Positions 11,144-21,815 of a stretch of 64,000 nt of DNA are shown here, one piece after another. This DNA comes from Stictocephala bisonia (Eukaryota > Arthropoda > Insecta > Hemiptera > Membracidae). A program made the position numbers and the translations under genes. The notes under the pieces are model-generated. The model was not told the DNA's origin and made no database searches. It saw only the letters and a program-made list of their open reading frames with translations. Where the stretch lies: positions 1,059,501 to 1,123,500 of the forward strand of contig JAQJVL010000292.1 of NCBI GenBank assembly GCA_035578905.1. Reading direction: 5' to 3'. Each line of letters starts with the position of its first letter. The stretch's first letter is position 1.

Positions 11144-13458
11144 TAGGGGTGTGCGAGTAGTGATTTTTGAGTTCGAGTCGAGTCAAGTAGTTGGCATTTT
11201 TTTCGAGTATCGAGTAGTTTTCGAGCGAGTATTTACAGAAGGATTTTCTGTTCACCCAAGACAACTGTAAAAGGCAGACACCATCTTAAGCCTATGTTAA
11301 GTTTTGCCAGATTCGTAAACACATCTAAACTGAACACAATAATTTTGATTTGTTGTTTGTAACTATAACATTTGATAAATAAAACTTGTTACTTCCTGCC
11401 TTCCTATATTTTTATGTGGCATTGTTTTGTTTAACCTTTTTCCTTTTTTCAGAACTAATATTATGTAAGAAATTAGGAAAGTATATTATTAATTGAAACA
11501 ATGTGGATTTAATCTGTTCACTCATATCACAGATCAGATTTTCTATGCAAGCCAATTATAGTGTTTCACAGCCGGCCGATATGTTTATCTGGTGGTTCAG
11601 TTCAAAGTGTACCGCGAAAACGTAGTGAAGCTTGTTGGCAAAAGTTATCCAACCAAACTGATGCTAAAACTCAGGCATTATCCCCAAATGCGGTCATTTG
11701 CTTTGAGAATTGCCTCCTCTCAACAAAAAACTGATTCTGTACACGCCAAGAAGAGTGGATCTGTATTCTGTAGGTATTTAATTCAGTAACAACAAGGTTA
11801 CAACTAACCGGAAATAAGCTCTGAATTATATAATCAAATTTGAAAATCTGGATGACTAAGACTGTGGTTCAATCAATTAATAATAATAACTAAGCAGGTT
11901 TACTGAAGATAAATTTTAAAGTCGCTTAGGATGAATTAGTTTTAAAATTATGATCGGTAATGAAATATGTGCAATTTGAAATTACTTCGATACATGAGGC
12001 TACACTGAACAACAGATAAATAAGTATGTCATAACGAGAAATTCATTAAAACACGGTGTAATTAAATGAAAACCATACACGTAGTCGGCTAATATAATAG
12101 GTCTACCCGATATTGGCGACGACATGCAGTCTGAAATATCAGCTAAGTGCCAACTAGTGATACAGTGAAGATTTTGGGCAGCTAAACTATAAACTATGAA
12201 TAAAAATCCAGACGTTTGATAAGGCTTCGGTTCAATAAAAATGATTTTCCGAATCTCTAAATTTGTCGTTTAGAAAAAGTCTTCCAACATATTTCTCCCT
12301 CACTTTGGTTGATTCGTGATTGTTTTACAGTTTACATCGACGTCAGTGTGAACAGGGGACCGTTCAATGAATTTACGAATCAAAATTATCGTATTGTCTA
12401 ACGTAATCAGAAAACCGTTCAACAATTTGACAGGAAAAAATATCGTATGCGTAAATATTACACACAGTTTTGGCGAACTAAAGCATTTACGGAACAATAA
12501 TTAATAGACGTTCGCCACAGATATAAATCTATTTTTTATTTGACGGAAAATAAATAAATAATGTTGTGTCACACGCTGCTAGAACGCCATTACCATATTT
12601 TATATGATATGATACGGTATTTTCTACATCAAATCATTGAACGATTCCCTGCTCAGATTAAAAAACAAAATAGACCTTAATCGACTAGCGAGAAATATAC
12701 GATAATTTCAGTTCCGAAAAGGAGCTGAACGGTTCCTTGCACGTACGTATACTCAACCGAGATGAACTTTCACCTAGAAAAGATGGGAAGTTCGATTCTT
12801 GGGATGTAAAGTGTAACCCCAAGAGATCAGGGGTTCTCGGGACCCTTTTGATTGAACGGTATTATTGATATGAACGAAAATATGCATGATTTCCACGGTG
12901 CACAGACTGTTAGATTTGTATTGGTAACAGGTGTTTTGAGGATCTTGAACCGGATCTCTCGTCCCCTTTCTTCGGTCATAAAGACACTAACCAGCACTTC
13001 TGTTTTATTCACGCTATTTTAGGTTAGGTTACAAGTGACTAGTAGACTTGACAACAAACATGTGTGATCGCTACTATTTACAGTGATCGCTACATTCCCA
13101 GCTCTGTTGATCACTTTGAACTGAACCAGTTCAATTCATAATGAATGAACTCGTTCACTACGTCGACTAGTTCATTTGACTGTCGTCGTGTACTACCTAT
13201 TCTTAGGCGTATTGTTTAGTTCATAATTACGCGTACCTAACTCATAACGTATGATTAAGGGTAAAATAAAACACAAACATTTTTATTGATAACTTATAAA
13301 ACTGTTTACTCATAAAACTAAATTAAGATGTAAATATGATATTTCGTGAAATACAACTACTCGATCGAACTTCGAGTAGTTTTAGGAACTTCGAGCCGAG
13401 TTCGAGTATTAAAATATTCGATCAAATACTCAAAGTTTCGAGTACTCGCACACCCCTA
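11144..13458. mobile_element. hAT-superfamily DNA transposon (2315 bp), no intact transposase
   Basis: Terminal inverted repeats TAGGGGTGTGCGAGTA (11144-11159) and TACTCGCACACCCCTA (13443-13458) are perfect. They are flanked by the 8-bp duplication GTAAACAT (11136-11143 and 13459-13466). An 8-bp duplication and CAGGG/TAGGG-type ends are diagnostic of hAT. Subterminal regions are rich in CGAGTA/TACTCG hexamers, the probable transposase-binding repeats (11155-11230 and 13360-13450). No open frame inside resembles a hAT transposase, so it is a non-autonomous or decayed copy. Confidence 0.92.
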
Positions 13459-13466
13459 GTAAACAT

Positions 13467-13742
13467 ACATTCATAGATTCCATAATTTGATTTAATTTTG
13501 TTCTTAAGCCATGCTTCATGCTACATTCTGATAGTAGCATGATATTGGTGTATTGCCGATTATACGGTTTTTGTATTTTTGATAATAGTAGGGATTCCGT
13601 TTCGATATTTAATGGCGAGTCCCTTCTCTCCGCTCTTTGCCCGTGACTCAAGCTCAGATTTCAGTTTCTTCAAATAGTCTCGATCTCGGGGAGTCCTATC
13701 CCTTGAAATGGAAACTTTAATTCTCTTAACAAACTAATTTTG
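13467..13742 (-). pseudogene. Element E: ORF1 C terminus and ORF2 start
   Basis: On the minus strand, VKRIKVSISRDRTPRDRDY (from about 13735) followed by LKKLKSELESRAKSGEKGLA and IKYRNGIPTII resembles the C-terminal tail of insect LINE ORF1 proteins. The same frame or its neighbour then runs into YTNIMLLSECSMKHGLRTKL, the N terminus of the EEP endonuclease, ending at the hAT insertion. The 5' truncation point is near 13742. Confidence 0.65.
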
Positions 13743-15028
13743 AAACTTCACAATAAATTTTCCCCTAATTGCACCATACAAGCTTTATAGTGTACTGTTA
13801 GTCAGCAAAAATAGTTAAATTCCAGGGATTACAGAAGATCTGTTATTATTGGTGAAAAGAGACTCAGTTTTCTGCTGAGCATAAAGAAATAATTTTGATC
13901 GTTTTTGATTCAGTATCCATTATCTTTGAAATCAATAAAAGCAACAGCTAAAAACTCAAGGCTTTGTTATATAAACTCACTTTTTCTGACAGAAATTATT
14001 AATTTCTGTCAGAAAAAAGTCTGAAGGAATGTCAAGAAACTTAGTTTTGGGAAGCAAACTTTTCCAGTCTCTATCGATGTTCCTCTACACAATTTAAATA
14101 ATAACTTCTCAAGAACTCATTCCTCCTTGAATATTGACATGCAAAACTATCTGCAATTGCTTCAATGTTCTTCAATCCATAGTTGCAGTTTAAACTCCCT
14201 GGTGATGTTCTCATGTCAATTTGAATCTCCACAACGCTTTGACCCCAAATAGCTAGGTGTTGTGACCTTACTATTGTAATTAGCACACACTTTAGAAATG
14301 TAATATGAATTTAATATAAATAGGTAATGTAAACTGTACAACAAGTATGGAGGAATAATAAAATGTAAATAAAATCAGAAAGATTATGACACTAGGTTAC
14401 AGCTCTGTGCTACTTGTGCTGACATTGACATTTCATTATTGCGCAGTATAATAACCAGGGCCGTATTTAAAGGGGGTTTGACGGGCTATAGCTGGAAGCG
14501 GCAATTTTCACTTTTCGGTGGCGATCTAACAAAAATTAAGAATTTTAAAGATTTACTAATATTTATTTCCCTCCTTTAATGGGTACATCGTCCATTCACG
14601 GCAAAATGCTATGCATTAACATAGCAAAAATTAAATTGATTAGAATAGAAAAAACTTTCCTTAAAATGTAAGTTCAAAATATGAATTTCTATGCAACGCG
14701 TATGCTTAAGAGTTGTTGCCACTAGCGCTTCAGGCGTTGGTAGCCTCCCACTGTCAGGCAAATGAACTACTAATCATAAACCGTCACACTCACAGAATCA
14801 CAGGAAGTGTTGTGTTGTGTACCCTTGTTAAAATGATGGTTTAGAACGTTGTAAAGGCGGCAAACTCAAAATAGCCCATAGGCAGCAAACCATAAAACCA
14901 GCCTTGTTATTAACCACAACATTTATTAAATAGCCCCAAATATCACATAACATTATTAGTCTAAGGAGAAGAAACTTATTCTTATTTAAAACCTTATTTT
15001 ATATATATATATATTTTTTTTTTATTAG
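13743..15028. other. Intron sequence, no element recognised; perfect hairpin at 13981-14017
   Basis: AT-rich intron of the BRCT gene. The only clear structure is a perfect 16-bp inverted repeat (13981-13996 and 14002-14017, arms containing CTGACAGAAAT, 5-nt loop). The last 30 bases are a TATATA and T-rich tract leading to the acceptor AG at 15027-15028. Confidence 0.7.
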
Positions 15029-15184
15029 ACCCTATGAAATATCTACTAAAGGATTCTGAAGCAGAGCGAAAATTTCAGTTCTGTCTGTCACAGACAGTGC
15101 AGCAAGCCAAGAGAAATCCCCTTTTGAGTGGCTACTCTGTACATGCAACTCCTAGCGTCAAACCCCCTCCAGAGGACATCAAAA
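15029..15184 (+). CDS. Exon of MDC1/PTIP-like gene: inter-BRCT linker and start of last BRCT
   Basis: Acceptor TTATTAG ends at 15028 and the donor GTAAGT starts at 15185. Phase matches the previous exon: G plus AC gives Asp, with one leftover base at the 3' end. The reading is DPMKYLLKDSEAERKFQF, then SQTVQQAKRNPLLSGYSV, then TPSVKPPPEDIK. The Y-x-L-x-D-x-E-x-E-x-x-F pattern and the following L-L-x-G-Y-x-V-x-x-T-P-x-V-x-P-P-P run match the linker and first strand of the second BRCT in vertebrate MDC1 more closely than the corresponding part of PTIP, as far as I can judge by eye. Confidence 0.88.
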
Positions 15185-15815
15185 GTAAGTTTCAATTCAA
15201 TAAGTATTTATTCAATATAGTATATAGCCTATACATAAGCACGAAACAATGACACAAGGAAAGAATTTACTCTACATTTTAATATATACATCACCTTAGA
15301 GAGATGTAATAAAGTGAGATGAATAAAACCTAGCACTTGCTAGATCTAAGGTTTCTTCTAAGGAAATGCTAAGGTTCTTTTAAGTGAAATGAATAAAACC
15401 TACCATTTGCTAAATGCTAAGGTTCTTTGTATATATAGCAGGCAAGGATGAACTAGGCCTAGATGTAGCTAAGATTTTCCCTTATGTCTTAGATCTTGCT
15501 TAGTAAAAGGGTGAATAAAAAGAAACTTCTAGTCTGAGATAATAACTGGTGATAAAGATCTCTATGTCTAGTCCAGGGGCATTCTCTTTCACAGAGGAAG
15601 CAAATAGAAATCTTCCTGTGCGTTGTCCCTGATCCTGAACTTTAATCAGTCATAGGTGAGGACATTGACGTTCACAGAACCTTTGCTTGCAAAGCCGTGA
15701 AGTATGTTATGAACAAGATTATTGTGGATAGCTGGATTCATTTCCCAGTTACTTTGCTCGAATTAAATGAAGCAGATATTCTCTGGCAACAATGTTACCA
15801 ACGTGGTTTATATAC
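15185..15815. other. Intron sequence with small local duplication
   Basis: A GATGAATAAAACCTA / TGCTAAGGTTCTTT block is repeated in diverged form between about 15300 and 15435. Nothing else is recognised. A 63-codon open frame at 15697-15888 has no recognisable domain and runs into the Helitron-like end, so I do not call it. Confidence 0.6.
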
Positions 15816-16150
15816 ACTAGGGGACTCCCCTGCACACTTAGCATGCCAACCCCGACACTCTCTGCGCTCAATACAACTCGGCATGTGACATTTGACTACA
15901 AATAATAGTAGATTAACTGTGTAACGTACAATCACAATATACAATTTATTTACAATGTCTCACTTACACTACTTGCGTTGCTACCTATTTATTAGTGTAA
16001 ATACCCAATGGTATTACTTAGCCTATTTCAAAGGTTTAATTTAATTTTAATTTGTTTTTGTGTAACAGCTGAAGATTAAACTCTTAATTCATCAATAGTA
16101 TAGTCAAACCTACAAAATAAACATGTTTATTTACAAAACAACTGTTATTA
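15816..16150 (-). mobile_element. Helitron-like element fragment (3' half)
   Basis: On the minus strand the sequence ends in CTAG-T (plus-strand ACTAG at 15816-15820), preceded by a GC-rich hairpin (GGGGA/TCCCC). It matches 57826-58200 over its length, with shared blocks GCATGTGAC, TTTGACTA, ACTACTTGCGTTGCTAC, AATACCCAATGGTATTACTTAGCC and AAAATAAACAT. The 5' part seen in the 57.8-58.4 kb copy is missing here. Confidence 0.7.
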
Positions 16151-16512
16151 ATTTACTATTCCTTACTATTCGATGATATTCTTTGGAGAGTTTGAACTAC
16201 TGTAACTTTTTTTTTTACTAATCTGACAATATTCTTGAATGACCAAAGGAATCAGTCAAACCTCTACTAAAAAACTGTCTACACTTTTTATAAATTCGAC
16301 AATACAGAATAACCGGAGAAGCCAGTCAAATCTCTACAAAACACTGAACAATATTATATAACCTGGACTACTTGTTTACTTGGCCACTATAACTCATAGT
16401 AACATCTCACTGAAAACAGTATTTTCTATCAAATCTCTACAATTTTAATAAGAATAAATTAAATAATTACCTTTGTCAATCAGCTCATAAGTTCGTAATC
16501 AGCTCATAAGTT

Positions 16513-16818
16513 GACGATACTATTCTTATGTTCAATGGTAACAACAGACAACTAGATTTACTACATGCTTATCTTAATACCATAGCACCTAATTTAAAAT
16601 TTACAATGGAAGTTGAAGAATCAAACAAAATAAATTTTTTGGATTTGACTGTAGAGAAAATAGATAACAGATTAGATTTTAGCATATATAGAAAACCAAC
16701 CACTTCAAACCAAACCATTCATAACACCTCTTACCATCCACCTTCACAAAAGTATGCAGCATATAACAGCATGGTGTATAGGCTGTTAAACGTCCCCATG
16801 TCACCCGCTAATTATTAG
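16513..16818 (+). pseudogene. Penelope-like reverse transcriptase, C-terminal fragment
   Basis: VDDTILMFNGNNRQLDLL begins exactly at the inverted segment, so the aromatic residue before VDD is lost. Next come FTMEVEESNKINFLDLTV, SIYRKPTTSNQTIHNTSYHP and YNSMVYRLLNVPMSP, the FLD/YRKPT/HP.SH..aay..mv.R blocks that are diagnostic of PLE reverse transcriptases. A stop at 16816 breaks the frame, after which degenerate RT thumb sequence (IVIANGFERSMVDRIINKR, about 16840-16895) continues. Confidence 0.85.
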
Positions 16819-16955
16819 AAAGAGCTCAATATCATTAGGCACATAGCGGTAGCTAATGGATTTGAAAGAAGCATGGTTGACAGAATAATTAATAAACGAA
16901 AGAATAAAAATAGAAACGAAAGTAATAATTAAATTTCACAAAATAAGAGGTATGT

Positions 16956-17336
16956 GTGTGTAGAATATTCTCATTCCTTACACATGGGTTAACCAAAGAA
17001 TTAAAGAAGCACGGCATAGAGTTAGCTTTTAGAACAAATAACAAGACTATAAATAAGGTTAATGTTACAAACAAAGTTACTGATAAGGGTGACAAGTCAG
17101 GAGTTTACAAAATTAAATGTGCTAGTTGTCCAAGTGTGTATGTAGGAAAAACGGGGCGCACATTCAAAACTAGATACAAAGAGCATCATCCGAACCCGAG
17201 AGCTGACAAACAAAAATCAGCATTTGCCCAACACCTGATAGATGAAAATCATGAAATAAATGACCTAAGCAATGGCTTGGAAATTCTTCACACCTGTACA
17301 AAAGACAATAAATTAGACACCCTGGAAGAATTTTAA
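16956..17336 (+). pseudogene. Penelope-like GIY-YIG endonuclease domain
   Basis: After a basic linker (LTKELKKHGIELAFRTNN) the frame reads SGVYKIKCASCPSVYVGKTG, where G-V-Y and Y-V-G are the GIY-YIG motifs and C-x-x-C is the zinc/CCHH element typical of PLE endonucleases. RTFKTRYKEH follows with the catalytic Arg, and then FAQHLIDENHEI. The catalytic Glu region is probably DTLEEFEIYKA, which is cut by a stop at 17334. Coding similarity continues to about 17465 with REPRPRGQS. This domain nicks target DNA for priming. The copy is inactive. Confidence 0.87.
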
Positions 17337-17647
17337 ATTTACAAAGCCCACATCAAAAGTGACAATAATGAACTTATTTTAAACGATAAATTACAATTCA
17401 AATCACACTTCATTTTCAATAGTATTTTAAATCAGAAGAGGGAACCAAGACCAAGAGGGCAAAGTGCAGTTGATAACGCCGCCGCCGGCACGACGAGACA
17501 AGTATAATTTCAGTCAGCTACTTGCTCGAGTGCGTGAAATGTGTGTCTCGGAACAGGCCTGTTTAGTAAAATTTGTTTTCGTAATGTGTGTGTTGTTTGT
17601 GTCAGTTTTTTATTTTATATTTTAACTACGCCTTATGGCTGAACTTC

Positions 17648-17691
17648 AATGTCTGAAGATGGCACTTTGATGTCGAAACGGCCGTAACATT
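17648..17691 (+). ncRNA. Hammerhead ribozyme-like motif (PLE terminal repeat)
   Basis: All hammerhead parts occur in order. Helix I is AATGT (17648-17652) paired with ACATT (17687-17691). The core CTGAAGA is at 17653-17659. Helix II is GGCA/TGTC (17661-17664 and 17671-17674) with a 6-nt loop and an extra unpaired U at 17660. The core GAA is at 17675-17677. Helix III has only two pairs (A17678-T17685, C17679-G17684) closing GGCC, and the GTA cleavage triplet at 17684-17686 is followed by helix I. Minimal type I hammerheads with very short helix III are reported from PLE terminal repeats. The extra U and the G-U pair in helix II may weaken activity. Confidence 0.65.
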
Positions 17692-18575
17692 TGTTACGAA
17701 CTTATGAGCTGATTGACGAAGGTAATTATTTAATTTAGTCTTATAAGCAGCTCAGGGGCTAGAAAATGTGGATTTTAATTTTAATAAATTGAATTAAATA
17801 CATTATGGATCAAGATATAACAATATCAAATGTTGATTTTGATCAGGAATATTGCATTGAAACAATGGACATTCTTCAAATGTCAGAAGCTCTCAAACAA
17901 TTTCAGTTTGAAAATGAGAAAATTAAAAGTTATATTTCCCATTTGGAAAATGATGTTGAAGAGGCTGTAAGAGAATACAAAATAAAATGTGATAAATTAG
18001 AAACAGAAAACTTCAAGTTAAATGAGCTATTAAATAGCTTTAAGAACACAGCCGTTACCAATGAGAAACTAAAATCACAATTATACTTGATAGAGAGACA
18101 GTTACAGGAGGAGATTAGTGATAAAGATCATTTGCTAATTAAAATTAATGTACTTGAAAATGAGTGTGCTTCTAAACAAGAAGTTATACAAATTATTAGG
18201 CAACAGTTGGAGGAGTTACAAGAAAAAAACACAAAAACTAGAAATGAACATTTCAAATTCCCTAAAAAAACAGCTAAAAGCAAACCTCTACAAACTAGTA
18301 TCCCTATCCACACAGAAAATAAATACAGTTTCCTAACAAATAAAAATACTGGCAGGAGTGAAAATTTGTTAACTGAATCCACTGAAAATCATCAAAATAA
18401 CATCAGGAACCCTAAAAACAAACCTAAATTAGCAATTAACAAAAATATAAAGGCAAAAATCCAGACAATTGAAGAAAAACAAAAATTTTTAATTCTAGCC
18501 GACAGCCATGGCAGAAATCTCTATCAACATGTTTCAAACCAATGGACCTCAACAAATAAAAACATTTTGAACATA

Positions 18576-19878
18576 CAGTTGACTCTTGATAATCCGACAG
18601 TCACGGGACCAGTAGGGTGTCGGATTACCAAAAACGTCGGATTACCAAATGTACCTCCCATCATGACTGAATTCGATGTTTAAACTTAAAACAATAACAA
18701 ATACGGTAGTTTTAAGCAATAGGTATGTACAGTACTGTATTAACAAACCTATTTCATACTGTTAGTGAATATTTATGTGCATAAAATAAATACGTACTGT
18801 ATTGACCAAAGGTCTAGGTTAAAAATAAAGTACAGTAATTAATGCCGATAATTTTAAGAAATTGACAAACTGTATTTACTACATTAAAAGTACAGGATTG
18901 TATGTATTATAGCAAAGTTTGTACTGTACTTACACACATATGAACAGATTGCAAAACAGTAAATAAACTAAACATGAAAAAAATCTGTCATTTTCTTCTG
19001 CTTCTTTATACGCAAACCTTCGTTAATCGCTTTTTCTTGAATGTATTTCAAAACTAAAACGTTGTTGACGTCTAGGTCACGTTCCTCACACCAGCGAATC
19101 AAAGTGTTGGCAGCAGACAAAGCTTCATCACAGCTGATCACGGATTTTTCTCCGTCTCCACGGCCTCTTCAATTGTGTCGTTTTGTGTTATGATTTCTTG
19201 CAGAATCTCTTCATCTGTTTGTTCTGCACCCAGGTTATCGTCTAACACCCATCTTATTAGTTCTTCCGATAATTCTTGTTGGACGTTAGTTTGATTACAA
19301 AGTAAAATGGTTTCTTCCACTACACGATTGTTATCTTGGGTGTTGTCGTCATCTTCCCGTTGGTTTTCATCATCTTTATTTTGGAGGAGGGGGGTATGTG
19401 GCCAAACATTTTTCCAGGATTTTATAAGTGTTGATGGCTGGACTTGTTGCCACACAAAAGCTGCATTAAGAATAGCGTCCTTAATGTCAAACTTTTTCAA
19501 CAGTGTTGTAATGTCTGCATCTGGTTGGCAAACAATATCCATAAGTAGGCGTTTTTTGTAATGCGCCTTTAGAGTTTTGATAACATTCTGATCCATTGGC
19601 TGAATCATAGCAGTTGTATTTTTCGGTAAATACATGACCTCGATGTATCCATTGGCTGTTTTTGCTTTTAATTCTTCTGATTTTGGATGCCCAGGAGCAT
19701 TATCTAATAATAAAAGAGCCTTTAATGGCAGATTATTAGCCTTTAAATGCTGTTTTACTTCTTTGACAAAATGATTATTATACCAGTCTAGGAAGATTTC
19801 TTGGGTCACCCACGCTCGACCGTGTCGGACTACCGAGCGTGTCGGACTGTTAAGTGTCGTACTACCGCGAGTCAACTG
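18576..19878 (-). mobile_element. Tigger/pogo-type DNA transposon (1303 bp, internally deleted)
   Basis: Ends CAGTTGACTC (18576) and GAGTCAACTG (to 19878) are perfect 10-bp inverted repeats of the Tigger type, flanked by TA duplications (18574-18575 and 19879-19880). Inner terminal sequence is GTCGGA-rich on both sides (18595-18645 and 19830-19860). Autonomous Tigger elements are about 2-2.5 kb, so roughly half is missing. Plus-strand 18660-19010 is the element's AT-rich 3' noncoding part. Confidence 0.93.
19138..19875 (-). pseudogene. Tigger transposase, DDE domain C-terminal part
   Basis: Jerky/Tigger (DDE_1) transposase lacking its N-terminal CENP-B-type DNA-binding domain and the first catalytic Asp. 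It has WYNNHFVKEVKQHL (31-44), KALLLLDNAPGHP with the second Asp at about residue 58, VMYLPKNTTAMIQPMDQNVI with the third Asp at about 95, then the helical C-terminal region and an acidic tail. The apparent Met start lies inside the terminal repeat, so an internal deletion fused the right TIR to mid-domain. The frame is otherwise open to its natural stop, which suggests either recent arrival or little time since the deletion. Confidence 0.9.
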
Positions 19879-20899
19879 TATTTAAACCAAATGCAAAGTT
19901 GTGTGAGGTTGTCAATGATCTAGACAACCTTACAGACAAATTTAATAAAAATGACATTGTTATTTTAATGGGAGGCTCAAATAATAAAATTATTGGCAAT
20001 GAACAAAAGCTTTTAAATGAATTTAAACAAATCATGGAAAAGACAAAACATACAAATCTAGTGATTGCAAGTTTGCCAATGAGACACTTGGAGCCAGAAT
20101 CATGTGACAGTGTGACAGAAGTAAATGAATGTATCCAAGTCTTAGGAAGAGGTATGGAACATGTATGGTACATTGCCTTGGACGAACTACCACGTCATAT
20201 GTACACAAGACATGGACTACATTTTAATAAAAAAGGTAAAAGAGAAATTGCAAATTTACTAAAACAAACAATAGAAGACATCGATGAAGAAATCACTTAT
20301 AATGAAGAAAGAAAACAAATGGGAAACCAAGGATCTGAAGGAAGTGCTGGAATTGACTTTAATTCATCTGTGAAAACTAGTATTCACAATATATCCCAGG
20401 ATTATTGCAGGGGATCAAATATGGAGGACTCTGGGAAGGAGCTGCAAGCTGGACTTCACATCTTAAATGTGGCCAAAAACACCTTAATGGCAGATATACT
20501 TGTCCATCAACAACATGACGAGCAGTCAACTTCAACAGCTCTACCAGAACTTCATGGGCAAATGGCAGTGAGTACACCAGCGAGGACAACTAGAACCCCT
20601 GTTGGCTGGCCTTACTCATATTGTCACTCGAGAACAGATGGGTTGAGTGAAGTTGAAGTCTCACCTGACGACCCTACTTTTCCTAGATTCGAGACACCAG
20701 ATGAAAGAAAACGAGATAAGCTTCTTTCAATAGTTAAAGACTGTAGAGTCAATCCTAATTATAAGAGTTATTTTTTGAGAAGCACAGCACAAAAAACAAA
20801 AAATATATAGCAGAAATTAATCAAACTAAGTTTCAAAACTCATCGAACAAATCCGACTTTTTTCCTAACATCAACTATAAAAATTTAAATCAAAATAAT

Positions 20900-21815
20900 G
20901 TTTTTTCTAAAAAAACTAATGTAGCTATGTTATTACATTATAATATCCAAGGCATCAAAGAAAAATTTAATGAACTTGAAATCTTTCTAAATACTTGTAA
21001 CCTGGATATCAAAATTATTTGTCTAAATGAACATAATTTAAACCCAACCAACTCTATTTTCCTAAATAAATTAGATAAATTCAAATTAGCTGATGGTTTT
21101 TTTAGAAATAAATCACGGGGAGGATATTGTATACTGATTGACATTGATATAGATTTTATTGTAAGAGAGGATCTAGCTTGTTTTAATGCAGAATTAACTT
21201 TTGAAGGTTCTTTTATTGAAATTAAGTCAATAAATTGTATAGTGATAGCACTGTACAGAATTCCCAATTATAGCATAACTAAAATATTTTTACAAAAATT
21301 GAAATGTCTATTAATAAAACTTGAAAAAAAATCAAAATACAAAAAAATTGTAATTGCTTCTTCTTAAAAATGATAACCATTCTTTTATTTTCCAAAATTT
21401 AGTTAATGAATTTGGATATAAAATAAATAACAGACAGCCGACTAGAATAACATCTCGTTCAGCTTCCTGTATTGACAATGTATTGACCAGCACAAATTTT
21501 GGCAGTAATGTTATTTATAATATTAATTCTTCTTTATCAGATCACAATGCATTGTTAATCTCTCTGCCGAGCTCACAAGATGGTAAGTCACTACCAAAAA
21601 ATGTGATCAAGACAAGATTTTATAGTGAAGACAATTTTTATCCCTTCTTAAATAAGTTGCAATTGGTGTTCTCTGAAATATCAACAGAGGAATCTGTCAA
21701 AAATTGTTATAATCTCTTTCTTAGTAATTTTATTGGTTGTATGGAGGAATTTTTCCCTATTAAAAGTAAAATACTTAAGAAAACTAAGCCTAATAAATGG
21801 ATAACAAGGAATTAA
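20900..21815 (+). pseudogene. Element C ORF2: EEP endonuclease with deletion
   Basis: MLLHYNIQGIKEKFNELEIF opens the domain (catalytic Asn in YNIQG). IICLNEHNLN carries the Glu, GGYCILID is the third block, and IALYRIPN is the YRPPN block. At about 21352 IVIA meets SS-stop where GDFN is expected. The frame then shifts and continues as FIFQNLVNEFGY, RQPTRITSRSASCIDNVLTS and SSLSDHNALLISL, where SDH is the terminal catalytic block. Thus a small deletion removed the GDFN Asp/Asn. The frame ends at a stop at 21813. Confidence 0.85.

Larger units (their letters stand above)
7850..13742 (-). mobile_element. Non-LTR retrotransposon E in intron, interrupted by a hAT element
   Basis: Minus-strand LINE. 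From its 5' side it contains the end of ORF1 (about 13740-13600), the endonuclease start (about 13560-13467), a hAT insertion (11144-13458), the rest of the endonuclease (11140-10471), reverse transcriptase (10402-9154) and the C-terminal domain (9082-8432). A long AT-rich 3' UTR runs to about 7850, where an AATAAATAA stretch is present. It is 5'-truncated, and both ends are approximate. It lies antisense within the BRCT gene's intron. Frameshifts and stops show it is inactive. Confidence 0.8.
16443..17747 (+). mobile_element. Penelope-like element D, 5'-truncated, with inverted terminal segments
   Basis: Contains the end of a PLE reverse transcriptase, starting inside the YVDD active-site block, then a GIY-YIG endonuclease and a 3' terminal region with a hammerhead-ribozyme motif. 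The segment at about 17696-17747 (ACGAACTTATGAGCTGATTGACGAAGG onward) is present in reverse complement at 16443-16513, joined directly to the truncated RT. PLE copies commonly carry such inverted or partial terminal repeats, so this supports the assignment. Within the left segment the 17-mer around ATCAGCTCATAAGTT is tandemly duplicated. Confidence 0.8.
17805..20810 (+). pseudogene. Element C ORF1: coiled coil plus SGNH esterase, split by Tigger at 18576-19880
   Basis: The N-terminal 190 codons are Glu/Lys-rich with long heptad-like stretches (residues about 25-145), probably a coiled coil for trimer formation. A basic linker then leads to KFLILADSHGRNLYQHV (about 18487-18537), SGNH block I with its Ser. 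The Tigger insertion follows ILNI. On its far side come FKPNAKLCEVVNDL, VILMGGSNN (block with the Asn), LVIASLPMRH, and MYTRHGLHFNKKGKREIANLL (Asp/His block, with R in the Asp position). Inserted sequence plus one TA copy is 1305 bp, exactly 435 codons, so excision restores one frame of about 566 codons. About 170 C-terminal residues after the esterase have no recognised domain. Role by family: RNA binding or membrane interaction during retrotransposition, not proven. Confidence 0.85.

Noticed and set aside
15697..15888. 63-codon frame as an extra exon of the BRCT gene
   Set aside because: No BRCT similarity, no splice sites in phase, and it runs into a Helitron end.
19307..19561. Plus-strand frame opposite the Tigger transposase
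   Set aside because: Shadow of the minus-strand coding sequence.
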